Shown piece by piece: positions 10,201 through 17,979 of a stretch of 50,755 bases of DNA (position 1 is its first letter; the number at the start of each line of letters is the position of its first letter). The notes below the pieces were generated by a model. It was not told where the DNA came from. It saw nothing but the letters and a program-made list of their open reading frames with translations, and searched no databases. This DNA comes from Gemmatimonadota bacterium (GTDB lineage Bacteria; 4572-55; J002). Position numbers and translations under genes: made by a program. The stretch covers positions 1-50,755 of the forward strand of contig RFFQ01000102.1 in NCBI GenBank assembly GCA_003697105.1. The letters are read 5' to 3'.

Positions 10201-12635
10201 CACGGATCACCATCACCACACCCCCAATTGTAGATCGACATTTCGTAATCACTAAAGAAGCCGTTGGTATCCCATGCTCGTACCAGCAGGTAGTGTGTCC
10301 CGGGCGGTACCGGCGGGTCAAGATAGCCCGGTTCCCCCGGATTGGCGTAGAAATCAACGATCCCATCCCCAAAAATCAGGAAACGGCTGGCACTTTTGAC
10401 TCCAATTTCCCCACCGAAATTGTAATCACCGGTTTCATAAACGGTGGTTTGGGTATCATAATGGACCCATTCCCCCGCATTATCATAATCGATGAAGAAC
10501 TGGACACTATCGATACCGCGATCATCCCATACCCACGCATCATAGATGAACGTGCTGTTACAATTGACTTCATCCCCGTAACTGGGAGAGTCAATTTCAA
10601 CCACAGGGGGTGTATTCCCTGCCGTGACATTTAGGATGCAGCGCTGCTGCCATCTACAGCCGGTTTTATCTTGTACCTCAAACCAGAAGGTATAAGGGCC
10701 CTCCGCCATGCCGATAAAATTCATTGGGACATCCGGTTTGCTGGTATTGCTTTCATTCATGCGGAAATGAATTTGTTCTTCTCCATTGCGCATGACCACA
10801 TCACTGCTACTGTAACTATCCCAATACCCATTAAGGGTCGGATCATCGGAGATATTACCCAGGCGGGCGCTCCACGGCAGGTTTGTTCCTTCCGGGTAGG
10901 CGCCTTGATAAATACGGAAGTACCCGTTATTCATAATAGGTGAGCCGTTGGGGTGCGGGGTAACATAAGCGTGCCAGGTAATCGCTTCGTCAGAACTGAA
11001 TTCCGCGGTTTGTCCATCTTCACACCCTAAGTTGGGTGAACCTCCGGTAAAGACAAATTCGATGGTGGGGCGAAGTTGTTCGCATTCAAAATTGCGGATG
11101 GTGACCTCGATTTCTTCTTCTGCCACATGATTGGCATATTCAACATCATACTCTCCGCTTTCGGGGTCGCTGTGTTTATTGTAACTGATGGCACGCAGGT
11201 AGTAAACATCGTCCACATATTGGGTGGTGTTGAAGGGAATTTGCAAATAACAATCTTGTGCCGTAATATTGCCCCCAAAATCTGCCGCGTAGATGGTGGT
11301 CAGCAGGGTATCTACCCCATTTCCGTTTTTGGATTCCAGGTAGAGTTCCACTTTAGTGATGCCGGCGAGTTCTTTTTTAAGGGTAATTTGGATGCTATCT
11401 TCACCGGCAATTTCCTGGTTGTCCACCGGATAGACCAAATCCACATTGGGCCAATTGTCCACATAGATGGTGTGGATGGGTGACGTGGATGTTTTACCAC
11501 CGGTTTCATAGGCTTTTGCCTGAATGACCATCGGTGTATTCAAGGGAGCATCTTTGTCGAGCGGTAGGGTGTTGATGGTGCCCTCAAACGGAGCGCCGGT
11601 ATCCGTTTCATGCAGGTTCAGCTCAAACATACTCGCCCCCATATAGAGTTCTATTTTTTCAATAGAACACTGATTACAGGGTCCGGGGATACTGGCGGAA
11701 GCCGCCCATTCGGCAATCCCGTGTAATCGATTGACCCCGCCCGGATCATGGGCGGGATAGGCAATTGACACAATGGGACTGTAGGGGCAAAGGGTGCAAT
11801 TGTCACAGTCTGCCGGCCGGTTCGGATCGCCTTCAGGATACGCTAAACAGGGATCGACGTCCTGATCGTCCGGGCGGATGACTTCATTAGCGACAAAGTA
11901 CCCGTAACTTCGGGGACGGATGCTCTGTTGGACGGCAAATTTAGCACTGCCTTCCGTGATGAGAAATGCCAAGTCCACCCGACGAATATTTTGTAGATGC
12001 CAACCAGTTATCGGCATTCCCGGATAATTTTCGGTATATTCAATGAGGGAATCGGGATTGGAGGGGTCTGCGGGTCCAAAATAGCGCAGTTTGAAGCCTT
12101 TCACCCCAGAGACAATTGGTGCCGGTTGGGGGAAGATGCGGGCACCGCTGCTATCCACCGCCATATCTTCGCGGTATAAAGTAAAGGTGCTATCTTCGGT
12201 CATGTCGGCAATAAAATACCGGATGTGTTCACCGGGGTCATTCACATCGCTATCCCCGTAAAGCGGCCGGTCATCGGCATCGACGTTCCGGTAGCGTCTG
12301 GCATTTTCCGCTTCTACCGGGTCTAAGACACCATTGCCATTGAGGTCTTCGGAGTTAAAATCCCCCACAAACTCAATGGTGTCTTGCGACGCAATTTTGA
12401 AGGTCGCATCAAACGCATTGAAAGGGTCGCTCCCTGCTTGGCGCATATCTTCGGTGATCAAGTCTAACACGGCACGTCCATTTTGCTGGACTTCAATTGC
12501 TCGTTGACCCCGGTCGTAAGTGTCCCGGCTGTGGATGTTCATCATGATGAGTGTTCCCACAATCAAGCTGAAGATAACGATGGCGATCATCACTTCTGCC
12601 AGTGTGAAACCGTGTCTGTTGAGTTGGAATCTCAT
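7239..12635 (-). CDS. Giant PilW-like minor pilin with Ig-like and LamG-like modules
   Basis: The N-terminus is a class III prepilin signal: a short basic leader, then the cleavage site G|FTLAEVMIAIVIF with Glu at +5. A PilW-like region follows to about residue 245. Beyond it lie a Cys-rich segment (CDNCTLCPYSP), several Ig-like stretches and three similar LamG/jelly-roll-like modules at roughly residues 823-1090, 1212-1433 and 1452-1653. Each module opens with D-[ND]-F and closes with a GIYA-like strand before a DDF/FKNFW motif. Ordinary PilW proteins have 200-350 residues; this has 1798. CAGGAGG precedes the ATG. After PilD-type cleavage it would be a minor pilin with a very large exposed passenger, probably binding glycans or surfaces. 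Binding is inferred; the prepilin assignment is clear. Confidence 0.88.
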   Translation of the reverse strand: MRFQLNRHGFTLAEVMIAIVIFSLIVGTLIMMNIHSRDTYDRGQRAIEVQQNGRAVLDLITEDMRQAGSDPFNAFDATFKIASQDTIEFVGDFNSEDLNGNGVLDPVEAENARRYRNVDADDRPLYGDSDVNDPGEHIRYFIADMTEDSTFTLYREDMAVDSSGARIFPQPAPIVSGVKGFKLRYFGPADPSNPDSLIEYTENYPGMPITGWHLQNIRRVDLAFLITEGSAKFAVQQSIRPRSYGYFVANEVIRPDDQDVDPCLAYPEGDPNRPADCDNCTLCPYSPIVSIAYPAHDPGGVNRLHGIAEWAASASIPGPCNQCSIEKIELYMGASMFELNLHETDTGAPFEGTINTLPLDKDAPLNTPMVIQAKAYETGGKTSTSPIHTIYVDNWPNVDLVYPVDNQEIAGEDSIQITLKKELAGITKVELYLESKNGNGVDTLLTTIYAADFGGNITAQDCYLQIPFNTTQYVDDVYYLRAISYNKHSDPESGEYDVEYANHVAEEEIEVTIRNFECEQLRPTIEFVFTGGSPNLGCEDGQTAEFSSDEAITWHAYVTPHPNGSPIMNNGYFRIYQGAYPEGTNLPWSARLGNISDDPTLNGYWDSYSSSDVVMRNGEEQIHFRMNESNTSKPDVPMNFIGMAEGPYTFWFEVQDKTGCRWQQRCILNVTAGNTPPVVEIDSPSYGDEVNCNSTFIYDAWVWDDRGIDSVQFFIDYDNAGEWVHYDTQTTVYETGDYNFGGEIGVKSASRFLIFGDGIVDFYANPGEPGYLDPPVPPGTHYLLVRAWDTNGFFSDYEMSIYNWGCGDGDPCEGATWSELNVAEENIIVADNFTDRQESFWQYPRSSDWRDLSSSSRWDVKGVPATGPTNVACNDAFCNNRVYYYNGSMWNDERRAVKDEEKYQTDYNDDYIVIARLKGDPDKDYSGSIHQMGLIARLQNRDNYIAVVVRRQNKTSYTLDLLVEYQNEETYHTLETLNWMDPDGSFNGEQGNPYDPENPTPSTVSEYFNWWRMAIRVLDDNIYVWFPGDDSGTPPADRNSWDHHITWDDIASWRSGQAWAPDALLWGAAGIYAGEDGCADDFFVYRAPCVPATVEITSPESYPNHAPIIGGSEGTSTPINVNLSGTSYVSEVEFIFSIDEDGDGNPDTYTMAFDGTPNGVETLTYNWPPATCGGFVTIEVRAYNPEGCFAADTVQVLVEGTSAPQFQICDNPLFVDDFNQGYITSAWATNDDWQYYSKPECSNGGGWRVETDPYDNCNGYFHARSGCGGGGVGAAWVPSVVGDEYYIKARIQFPEESSYKGLIFGYEDENNFWRLVFESNYAQIRGRVNGSWTNANNQNESGDRYRQDFVPVNGEWYWVKYKVTRTEKNGIPVQRHQAKWWREGLGEPGSWILETYDDRILTGSPGIYAAASGSDPNRGYILVDDFVICPASYEDDGGAIPTEKDMWCTPYIYHDDFTSGSTPLGFTESNDSWWSTNPADSTYYSNRYSGSNDIYTFSTPLTSDGYEIRTMMRITNSPNSRSDLPKDGVGIIFRYNDYTNYDFNSLLFTKDKMFLMSEDTFSGTLGSSDWNVGLANMADMPDESLLNTWYFIKLRVQGERLYAKAWEEGVAEPGWMIVVGDTMNIDASIIGLKNGDRSKVQFKNFWVCPVPRDENCTDQISYTDLSPGSSYPMPYYTANMLTGSSIYIDDFNYRVTSMPASVRDGLWIKTANSDANVHWNTTLIEFTADRNITVIVAKPQDANTPSWLSNWNLLPDELGVSGDVYYLFANDYNMGELVELPGLKDNQSNNYVAIITCR

Positions 12636-12687
12636 GAAAATAACCTCCTGATAAGGTCGTTATACTCGGATACTTATGATTTCTTTA

Positions 12688-13278
12688 TTATGTCCCTAAT
12701 TTATAAGGGGTTCGTACTGTATTTAGTCGGTATTCCTGCATCTGGGAGCGTCCTCGCCATTCCACAATGACTTCGATGTACATAGGGGGTACGGGACCAT
12801 CACCGGGGCAGGGTCCTAACGGGTCAACGTGCCCAATGCTTTCATCCACATGCGCGGGCAGTGCATTGCGGCTAATTGAAAGTGTTTGCAAATTATCCGG
12901 ATTTCCCGGCGGAGAGTGACAGACGACCACTTTTTGCCCATTATTTTGAAAGAGTTCGCTTTCAATGACCCACCGGCGAACAAACGGCGCGGGTTCGGTT
13001 TGCGGGTCGCCGTCCACATCGATATAAACGGTATCGGCATGTTCTCCATGGTCTAAGATGCAGTCATTCCGGATGAAACACTTTCCGTCTAAGGGTTCGG
13101 TTTTTAATTTTTCCATCAGGTCTCGTGCGAGATAGACGGCACGGCTCTTCCGAGCGGCGTAATTAATTTCGCTGTAGCTCTCCGGGAACAGTTGGAAAAT
13201 AGCAAGCAAGCCAAAAGCGAGGATCGCCGCCGCAATAATTACTTCAACTAGATTGAATCCGAATTCATTTCGTCGCAT
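12688..13278 (-). CDS. PilV-like minor prepilin
   Basis: A 196-residue type IV minor pilin. The leader MRRNEFG ends at a cleavage glycine followed by FNLVEVIIAAAILAFGLLAIFQLF, with Glu at +5 and the long hydrophobic helix of PilV/GspI-like proteins. The C-terminal region has Cys pairs (CFIRNDC) and a Pro-rich stretch, then a beta-rich end (YIEVIVEWRGR). It is second in the pilin operon. Its ribosome binding site AAGGAG lies in a 20-bp sequence that is tandemly duplicated just upstream. It probably helps prime or cap the pilus with the FimT-, PilW- and PilX-like neighbours. Confidence 0.85.
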   Translation of the reverse strand: MRRNEFGFNLVEVIIAAAILAFGLLAIFQLFPESYSEINYAARKSRAVYLARDLMEKLKTEPLDGKCFIRNDCILDHGEHADTVYIDVDGDPQTEPAPFVRRWVIESELFQNNGQKVVVCHSPPGNPDNLQTLSISRNALPAHVDESIGHVDPLGPCPGDGPVPPMYIEVIVEWRGRSQMQEYRLNTVRTPYKLGT

Positions 13279-13316
13279 GGTTTATCTCCTTACTTAATGG
13301 TTTATCTCCTTACTTA
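13277..13316 (-). repeat. Perfect 20-bp tandem duplication of the pilV ribosome binding site
   Basis: Two identical 20-bp units (13277-13296 and 13297-13316) each contain AAGGAGATAAACCAT on the minus strand. The gene-proximal copy ends in the ATG start. The distal copy reads ATT at the same place, so it has a ribosome binding site without a standard start. Confidence 0.9.
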
Positions 13317-13332
13317 AAGGGGTGTCTCGTAG

Positions 13333-13929
13333 TTATTCTTGGGTTTGAAGGCGGGTAATCTCTTTATTTTTGACAAAACCGCCAATGCTGACCTCAATAT
13401 CAGCGGTATAGCGGTTGCTTTTATGTTGTAACTGAATTCGTGCCGGAAAGCCGTTACGCAGATTATCAATTTTCACGGTACCTTTGGGTTCAAAAATCAC
13501 GTAATATTCTGTAGAATCACTAAATACAATATGCTGTGGTAGAAAGATCATGGCGTCTTCTACGGTCGCGTTACCACTTCGTTCAATGATTTGGTCGGAT
13601 CGCTCGGTACGGACAAAATTATTAATGGTTTGCCACCGCCCCGAACTTAAAATCGGAGCACCATCTCCGCCAAAACAACCTCGCCGGCAGGTGCGCACCA
13701 GATAGGCATTGCTGAAATTAGAGAAATCCAGCATATAAAACCGGCGGGTTCGTGTTGCTTCCTCCCGCGCGAGTCGTAAATGGCTTGACACCTGCATTTG
13801 GGCGGATTCGATACCAGCACGCTGAACCCGGCTCACCAGCATGTAAACTGATGAGGAAGCAATCAGCCCGATAATAACCGCCACGAGCGATAATTCCAGC
13901 AGAGTAAAGCCTTTGGATGTTCGGATCAT
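13333..13929 (-). CDS. FimT/GspH-like minor prepilin
   Basis: A 198-residue pseudopilin. MIRTSKG is cleaved before FTLLELSLVAVIIGLIASSSVYML, the canonical prepilin N-terminus with Glu at +5. The body, with SSHLRLAREEATRTRR and a C-terminal beta domain, resembles FimT/GspH proteins (typically 150-200 residues). The start at 13929 has AGGAGG six bases upstream; a longer reading frame starting at 13983 would add residues before the leader and overlap the sigma-54 promoter. It is the first gene of the pilin operon. FimT-type minor pilins join the initiation complex and in some species bind DNA during transformation; which role applies here cannot be told. Confidence 0.88.
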   Translation of the reverse strand: MIRTSKGFTLLELSLVAVIIGLIASSSVYMLVSRVQRAGIESAQMQVSSHLRLAREEATRTRRFYMLDFSNFSNAYLVRTCRRGCFGGDGAPILSSGRWQTINNFVRTERSDQIIERSGNATVEDAMIFLPQHIVFSDSTEYYVIFEPKGTVKIDNLRNGFPARIQLQHKSNRYTADIEVSIGGFVKNKEITRLQTQE

Positions 13930-13979
13930 GGGACCTCCTAATGTATTACAGGTTAAAACAATCGTTTGGCTCCCTCTAC

Positions 13980-13994
13980 GCAATGTGCGTGCCC
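13980..13994 (-). promoter_or_regulatory. Sigma-54 (-24/-12) promoter of the pilin operon
   Basis: The minus strand reads GGGCACG-CACA-TTGC against the consensus TGGCACG-NNNN-TTGC. The invariant GG and GC have the required 10-base spacing and only the first base differs. It lies 50 bp before the FimT-like start, leaving a leader of roughly 40 nt before AGGAGG. A sigma-54 activator is encoded at the other end of the locus. Confidence 0.8.
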
Positions 13995-14075
13995 TTCCGT
14001 AATTATGTTTATAACGTATTATTTATCAAATGGTTATCGGATTTTATTCTGGAAGACCTTAAAGCAACATAACGC

Positions 14076-14090
14076 TGGTAGTTTAGTTGC
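14076..14090 (+). promoter_or_regulatory. Weak sigma-54-like site facing the PorV-type gene
   Basis: TGGTAGTTTAGTTGC keeps the GG-N10-GC spacing and the TTGC half, but the -24 half matches the consensus poorly. It is about 210 bp upstream of the start at 14301. It is listed because a divergent sigma-54 pair would share the repeats at 14100-14153. Confidence 0.25.
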
Positions 14091-14099
14091 TTTACTGTT

Positions 14100-14153
14100 A
14101 ATAACTTGCTGAAAATAAAGTTGTTATCGTTAAACACTGCAGAATAAGTTATT
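14100..14153. promoter_or_regulatory. Possible activator-binding repeats in the divergent intergenic region
   Basis: The 371-bp gene-free stretch 13930-14300 holds three related octamers: AATAACTT (14100-14107), AAGTTGTT (14118-14125, one mismatch as reverse complement) and AAGTTATT (14146-14153, exact reverse complement of the first). They lie 110-170 bp upstream of the sigma-54 promoter, the usual place for enhancer sites of NtrC-type activators. The rest of the stretch is AT-rich and shows no gene. Confidence 0.35.
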
Positions 14154-14300
14154 ATGTAATACACTTCCCTAGGGGTGGGAAACCGGTTACATAATTCGGC
14201 GGTTGTGGGTACCGCATCGATTTTCTATTGATTCCCATCTGAAAAACCATTAACGTGGGGGGAATTCGCTCTTCATGAGTTTTGTTACCCGGATGAAACG

Positions 14301-16577
14301 ATGCGCAAAAAAATTGTGGTTGTTTGGTTATGTCTTTTTGGTCTGATGGGTACTCGCCCAGTACCGGCGGTGGAAGACCTTCCGGTGGGTGCCCGGGCTA
14401 TCGGCTTGGGCGAAGCGTTTGTTGCGTTAGCCGATGATGCCAATGGCATTCAGTGGAATCCCGCCAGTAGCGCCACGCTGAACCGGTATGAACTTACCAC
14501 TACTTACACCGATTTGTATGGGCTAGGGTTACCCCACATTTACCTTTCGGGAGTGTTACCGTTAGGACAACGGTTGGCGCTGGGGCTGGATTGGTCTCAT
14601 TTAGGCTACGAAGACAAGGCACTTTTTTTTGGTGAGGATATTCTGAGTGTTAATTTTGCTTACCGAAAGTGGGAGTGGTGGAGTCTTGGGTTAAATGTAC
14701 GCTGGTTGCAACGGACAATTGATAGTCAGGAGCGATTGAGCGGTACAGGATGGGGCTTTGATGCCGGACTCCTAATTCGTCCCTCGCCCGCGTTCCAGAT
14801 GGGCTTGACGGTAAAAAATATTGGCGGTACGCGGCTAACCTATAATACCGGCGCCACCGAGGTGACCCTCTCGCAGAACCTCAAAGGCGGTATCGCCGTT
14901 TTCCCCCATGTGGACTGGATCGTCTCCGCAGAAGTTGATGACCGCTATCATGTGGGGGTCGAATACCGGTTGCATCCCCTCCTGAGTGTGCGGGGGGGCA
15001 TCCAAAAACAGATTGATGTGGATCAAGATTGGATTTTCTCGCTGGGTATCGGTTTGCGGCAAGCCCCGTTAACATTTGACTATGCCTATCGGCGCGACCC
15101 CAATTTAAATGACACCCACCTGTTTAGTGTGACCACCTTTTTCGACCGCTACCAGTCACCGCTGGCAATTTCAGTACATCTTGATGATATTTTTCCGGTA
15201 AATTATAAGCGTTATATTCACCACCCTGTGGGCTATGCTCAGGTGCAAAATCGTTCCACTCGACCGGTCATTTTGCGGAAAATCAGGCTGAAGATTAACG
15301 GCGTATCCCTTGATTATGCCGATACCCCTTTGAGCCAAATCCTCGCTCCGGGAGAACAAACCGATTTACCACTGAATGCCCTTTTTTCCACTGCCTTACT
15401 CAATATGACGGAAGAACAGATCGCCCGTGCCCAACTGGAACTGGTTTATAAGGATTCTAAACCCCGCCGGATGACAACCCGTGAAAACGTGCTGATCCAC
15501 ACCAATCGCGCTATTGTGTGGGATGATGTGCGGAAGGTTGTGGCGTTTGTGGTGCCGCAATCCCCGGTAGTTGCCCAATTTACCCGCACCGTGCTGGATC
15601 AGAGTATCAACGTGCCAGCGTACCTCCCGGAAAATCTGTTTCATACCATGCGGGTTTTTGATGCCATGTCCGCACAGCATCTCCGGTATACCCTGGACCC
15701 CAATTATCCCGAGGTGTACCATCGGGATATTGTCGATGTGGTTCAACGCCCGGCGGAAACTCTATGTACCCAAAGCGGGGATTGTGATGATTTGGTCGTA
15801 TTGATGGCATCTTGTCTGGAAAATATCGGGGTGGCAACGGCTATTGTGGATGTGCCGGGGCATTTGTTTTTATTGGTTGATCTAAACCGCGATCTGGATG
15901 ACCCCTTTATTTCCGCGTATGAACGCCAATTTTTGGTGGAATATCGGGACCGGTTCTGGTTACCGGTCGAAACCACCGACGTGGGTCGTTCCTTTATCGA
16001 CGCATGGCAAAATGGGTATCAGCAGTACCAGCATTTTATCACTGAAGGCACTCTGGGTATTTATCCAACTGCCGAAGCGTGGGAAGCGTATCCACCAACC
16101 ACGCTTTCCGGCGAATCATGTCTGATCCAGCCCCGAGCTCCCCTATTTCTTGGCGAGGATTTAGACCGGTTACGTCGTGAAAAAATCAAGGCGGTGCGAG
16201 AAGCCTATTACCTCAACCGGAAATCGCCGGAAATCTCTATCACGCAACGGTTACGGTGGGGGATCGGTCTGGCAGAAAGTGGCTTGTATGATGAGGCAGA
16301 AGCCGAATTTTTGGCGGTGATCTCCCTAGATTCAACCAACACGCGGGCTTACAGTAACTTAGGGGTTATTTATTCCCTAACAGGACAAATGGAAAAGGCG
16401 AAAGAGACGTTGCAAAAGGCGCTGGAATTGAATCAAACCGATGCGGAAATCTGGATCAATTTAGCCTTGGTCTATTATGAATTACACCAGTGGGAAAACG
16501 CACGCCAAGCCTATCGGCAAGCCATTGCGCTCCAACCCGAATTCAAAACGGTTTATCATTTTCTGGAGCAACCGTAA
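14301..16577 (+). CDS. PorV/PorQ-type outer-membrane barrel fused to transglutaminase-like and TPR domains
   Basis: A signal peptide (to about residue 23) leads into an N-terminal barrel domain with the PorV/PorQ hallmark GARAIGLGEAFVALADDANGIQWNPA and beta-hairpin repeats to about residue 290. A beta-rich linker follows. Near residues 485-570 lies a transglutaminase/protease-like core with the Cys of SGDCDDLVVLMASCLE, the His of VPGHLFLLVD and a possible third residue in WLPVETTD. Two to three TPRs (GLYDEAEAEFLAVISLDSTN, SNLGVIYSLTGQMEKAKETL) end the 758-residue protein. PorV-like proteins are typical of FCB bacteria, where they aid surface export or attachment. The fusion with an enzyme-like domain is unusual. 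It is transcribed divergently from the pilin operon. Confidence 0.8.
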   Translation: MRKKIVVVWLCLFGLMGTRPVPAVEDLPVGARAIGLGEAFVALADDANGIQWNPASSATLNRYELTTTYTDLYGLGLPHIYLSGVLPLGQRLALGLDWSHLGYEDKALFFGEDILSVNFAYRKWEWWSLGLNVRWLQRTIDSQERLSGTGWGFDAGLLIRPSPAFQMGLTVKNIGGTRLTYNTGATEVTLSQNLKGGIAVFPHVDWIVSAEVDDRYHVGVEYRLHPLLSVRGGIQKQIDVDQDWIFSLGIGLRQAPLTFDYAYRRDPNLNDTHLFSVTTFFDRYQSPLAISVHLDDIFPVNYKRYIHHPVGYAQVQNRSTRPVILRKIRLKINGVSLDYADTPLSQILAPGEQTDLPLNALFSTALLNMTEEQIARAQLELVYKDSKPRRMTTRENVLIHTNRAIVWDDVRKVVAFVVPQSPVVAQFTRTVLDQSINVPAYLPENLFHTMRVFDAMSAQHLRYTLDPNYPEVYHRDIVDVVQRPAETLCTQSGDCDDLVVLMASCLENIGVATAIVDVPGHLFLLVDLNRDLDDPFISAYERQFLVEYRDRFWLPVETTDVGRSFIDAWQNGYQQYQHFITEGTLGIYPTAEAWEAYPPTTLSGESCLIQPRAPLFLGEDLDRLRREKIKAVREAYYLNRKSPEISITQRLRWGIGLAESGLYDEAEAEFLAVISLDSTNTRAYSNLGVIYSLTGQMEKAKETLQKALELNQTDAEIWINLALVYYELHQWENARQAYRQAIALQPEFKTVYHFLEQP

Positions 16578-16598
16578 ATCCGGCGGTGTAAATCGCGG

Positions 16599-16627
16599 TT
16601 GACAGGTTTTTCATGTTGATGTATTAT
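16599..16627 (+). promoter_or_regulatory. Strong sigma-70-type promoter before the receiver-kinase gene
   Basis: A perfect -35 TTGACA (16599-16604), a 17-bp spacer and -10 TATTAT (16622-16627) lie 49 bp before the start at 16677. It is one of the best vegetative promoters in the window. Confidence 0.75.
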
Positions 16628-16676
16628 GTGAAAAATCGTTTCGGTTCGTTACTTTTCGCAAATTGAGGCTAAGCTT

Positions 16677-17978
16677 ATGTCTTCAGGCACAAATTACCGG
16701 GTGTTGGTCGCGGATGATGACCCAAACGTTCGTAATGATATTCTCCAGCGGTTGCTCCTCGATAACTATGAGGTTGATGCGGTGGATTCTGGGATTATCG
16801 CTATGGATTATATGAATTCCCGTGAATATGATCTGGCATTTTTCAGTGTGAATCTATTTGATATGAACGGGCTGGTGTTGACCCAAATTGCGCGGGAAAA
16901 TGGTAAGGATTTTCGGATTATCATCATCAGTGACCGGGAAAATCTGGAAACCGCCATCGATGCCAAGAGTATGGGCGCCAATGATTTTATTATTCAACCG
17001 TTTGAAGACCTTAAAGATATTAATGCCGTTGCCTACCGTGCGCTGGAAAATAAGCGCCTAGAAGAAGAGAAAGAACGGCTATTTCGCCAACTCCAACAGT
17101 CTAACCGGGAATTAGCCGCGGCGAAACAAGAGATTGAAGCTTGGAGTCACGAGTTGGAACGAAAAGTCCAAGAGCGAACGTATGAACTGGAACAATCACG
17201 CCGGCAAATCCAAAAATATGCCGAAGAATTGAAACGCAGTAATGAAGAATTAAAGCAACTCGATGCGATGAAGACCGACTTTCTGGCAAATATCAGCCAT
17301 GAATTGAAAACCCCACTGACCGCTATTTTGGGTTACAGCGAAATTTTTATGATGGGGGATGAAAATAACATCTCACCCCAATTCAAAGAATTTGCCTCGA
17401 TGATCAATGATAGCGGTAAACAACTTTTGACCCTGATTACCGACATCCTCTCCTTCTCGGAAATTGAACGGGGTGTGATGGAACTGAACTTACAACCGGT
17501 GCATATCCATGAGATTATTGAGCCAGCGGTTGATGAGATTCAAGATAAAGCAGATCAGAAGCAGATCCACCTGCATTTTGAACGCCATGATGAATATCCG
17601 GCGGTCAATGCGGACCCCGCTAAATCAAAACTTGCCTTGCTTAAATTGCTGGACAATGCTGTCAAATTCACGCCAGAGGGGGGTTCGGTGACAATCCGTA
17701 CCGAAATCAAAGGTAATTTTTTATGGACTCATGTTCGAGATACCGGTATTGGTATCCCCGCCGACCAATTTGATGTCATCTTTCAGCGGATGCGGCAAGG
17801 GGATGGCTCTTCCACCCGGGAATATGGCGGGTTGGGGGTGGGTCTCTCTATGGCGAAAGAACTCATCGAACTGCATAATGGCAGCATCACCGTTGAAAGT
17901 GAGGTTGGTCGCGGAAGTTGTTTTTCGTTCAGCTTGCCGTTAGTTGATCCTACTTCAGACGATTACGGTTTTAATTGA
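16677..17978 (+). CDS. Histidine kinase with a degenerate N-terminal receiver domain
   Basis: A 433-residue soluble protein. The receiver-like domain (1-125) keeps the acidic pocket (VADDDPNV), but the phosphoacceptor Asp is Ser57 (AFFSVNLFDMNG) and the conserved Lys is Gln107 (FIIQPFE). A coiled coil (about 125-200) joins it to the kinase H-box FLANISHELKTPLTA and a HATPase with LLDNAVKFTPEG, DTGIGIPA and GVGLSMAK. The receiver therefore cannot take a phosphate in the usual way and may be a binding or dimerisation module. It has its own promoter and is followed one base later by the LEA14-like lipoprotein gene. No cognate regulator is adjacent; the kinase core looks intact. Confidence 0.88.
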   Translation: MSSGTNYRVLVADDDPNVRNDILQRLLLDNYEVDAVDSGIIAMDYMNSREYDLAFFSVNLFDMNGLVLTQIARENGKDFRIIIISDRENLETAIDAKSMGANDFIIQPFEDLKDINAVAYRALENKRLEEEKERLFRQLQQSNRELAAAKQEIEAWSHELERKVQERTYELEQSRRQIQKYAEELKRSNEELKQLDAMKTDFLANISHELKTPLTAILGYSEIFMMGDENNISPQFKEFASMINDSGKQLLTLITDILSFSEIERGVMELNLQPVHIHEIIEPAVDEIQDKADQKQIHLHFERHDEYPAVNADPAKSKLALLKLLDNAVKFTPEGGSVTIRTEIKGNFLWTHVRDTGIGIPADQFDVIFQRMRQGDGSSTREYGGLGVGLSMAKELIELHNGSITVESEVGRGSCFSFSLPLVDPTSDDYGFN

Positions 17979-17979
17979 T

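Noticed and set aside
10110-10634. 174-codon plus-strand frame inside the giant pilin gene
   Set aside because: The giant pilin frame on the minus strand shows clear domain structure; this is its antisense shadow.
13984-14300. A small gene in the divergent intergenic region
   Set aside because: No frame with a start, ribosome binding site and codon bias; the region is AT-rich with promoter-like elements.
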